Shown: positions 7,372 through 7,394 of the stretch, piece after piece
How the letters are laid out: the number at the start of each line of letters is the position of its first letter
How positions within the stretch are numbered: the first letter of the stretch is position 1
NCBI GenBank assembly: GCA_029939615.1
Contig: JAOZSP010000074.1
Coordinates: 1-7,394 of the forward strand
DNA length: 7,394 nucleotides
Reading direction: 5' to 3'
Origin: Candidatus Izemoplasma sp.
GTDB taxonomy: Bacteria; Bacillota_I; Bacilli_A; Izemoplasmatales; Izemoplasmataceae
Notes under the pieces: generated by a model
Databases searched by the model: none
Told to the model about the DNA's origin: nothing
What the model saw: only the letters and a program-made list of their open reading frames with translations
Program-made: the position numbers and the translations under genes

Positions 7372-7394
7372 CACTAAGATAAGGATTATATGTA

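Noticed and set aside
1..7394. Use of TGA as tryptophan (Mycoplasma/Spiroplasma code)
   Set aside because: Trp codons in the MATE gene and in the 975-aa gene are TGG, and all three genes read through without in-frame TGA.

Overview
The window is about 7.4 kb of AT-rich DNA. Its purine-rich coding strands, strong GGGAGG-type ribosome binding sites and TATAAT-like promoter elements suggest a low-GC Firmicutes or Mollicutes-type bacterium. Tryptophan is encoded only by TGG in the readable genes and no in-frame TGA is needed, so the standard bacterial code fits. That argues against Mycoplasma or Spiroplasma, and is compatible with Acholeplasma, Izemoplasma, Haloplasma or low-GC Bacillota lineages. 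The exact taxon is an inference.

Layout: bases 2-742 (+ strand) hold the C-terminal half of a MATE-family multidrug/cation antiporter, whose start lies left of the window. A compact hairpin with a T-run (741-773) separates it from two long genes on the opposite strand. Their transcripts converge with only 29 bp between the two stop codons, and the hairpin can serve both directions.

The rest, 772-7296 (- strand), is a two-gene operon of very large, highly charged, almost wholly alpha-helical coiled-coil proteins: 1197 aa (upstream gene) and 975 aa (downstream gene). They are 3 nt apart, and the ribosome binding site of the second lies inside the last codons of the first, so they are probably translationally coupled. 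Neither has a visible signal peptide, membrane segment, sorting motif or nucleotide-binding motif. They therefore look like cytoplasmic rod or filament proteins rather than SMC-type ATPases, surface proteins or tape-measure proteins. I do not recognise either as a named family. A paired structural (cytoskeleton- or scaffold-like) role is the most economical guess, but it is inference.

The right end (7297-7394) is the leader and promoter region of this operon. It contains the ribosome binding site that fixes the first gene's start at the ATG at 7296 rather than the upstream GTG, and several promoter-like hexamers. No RNA genes, CRISPR arrays, insertion sequences or long repeats were seen.
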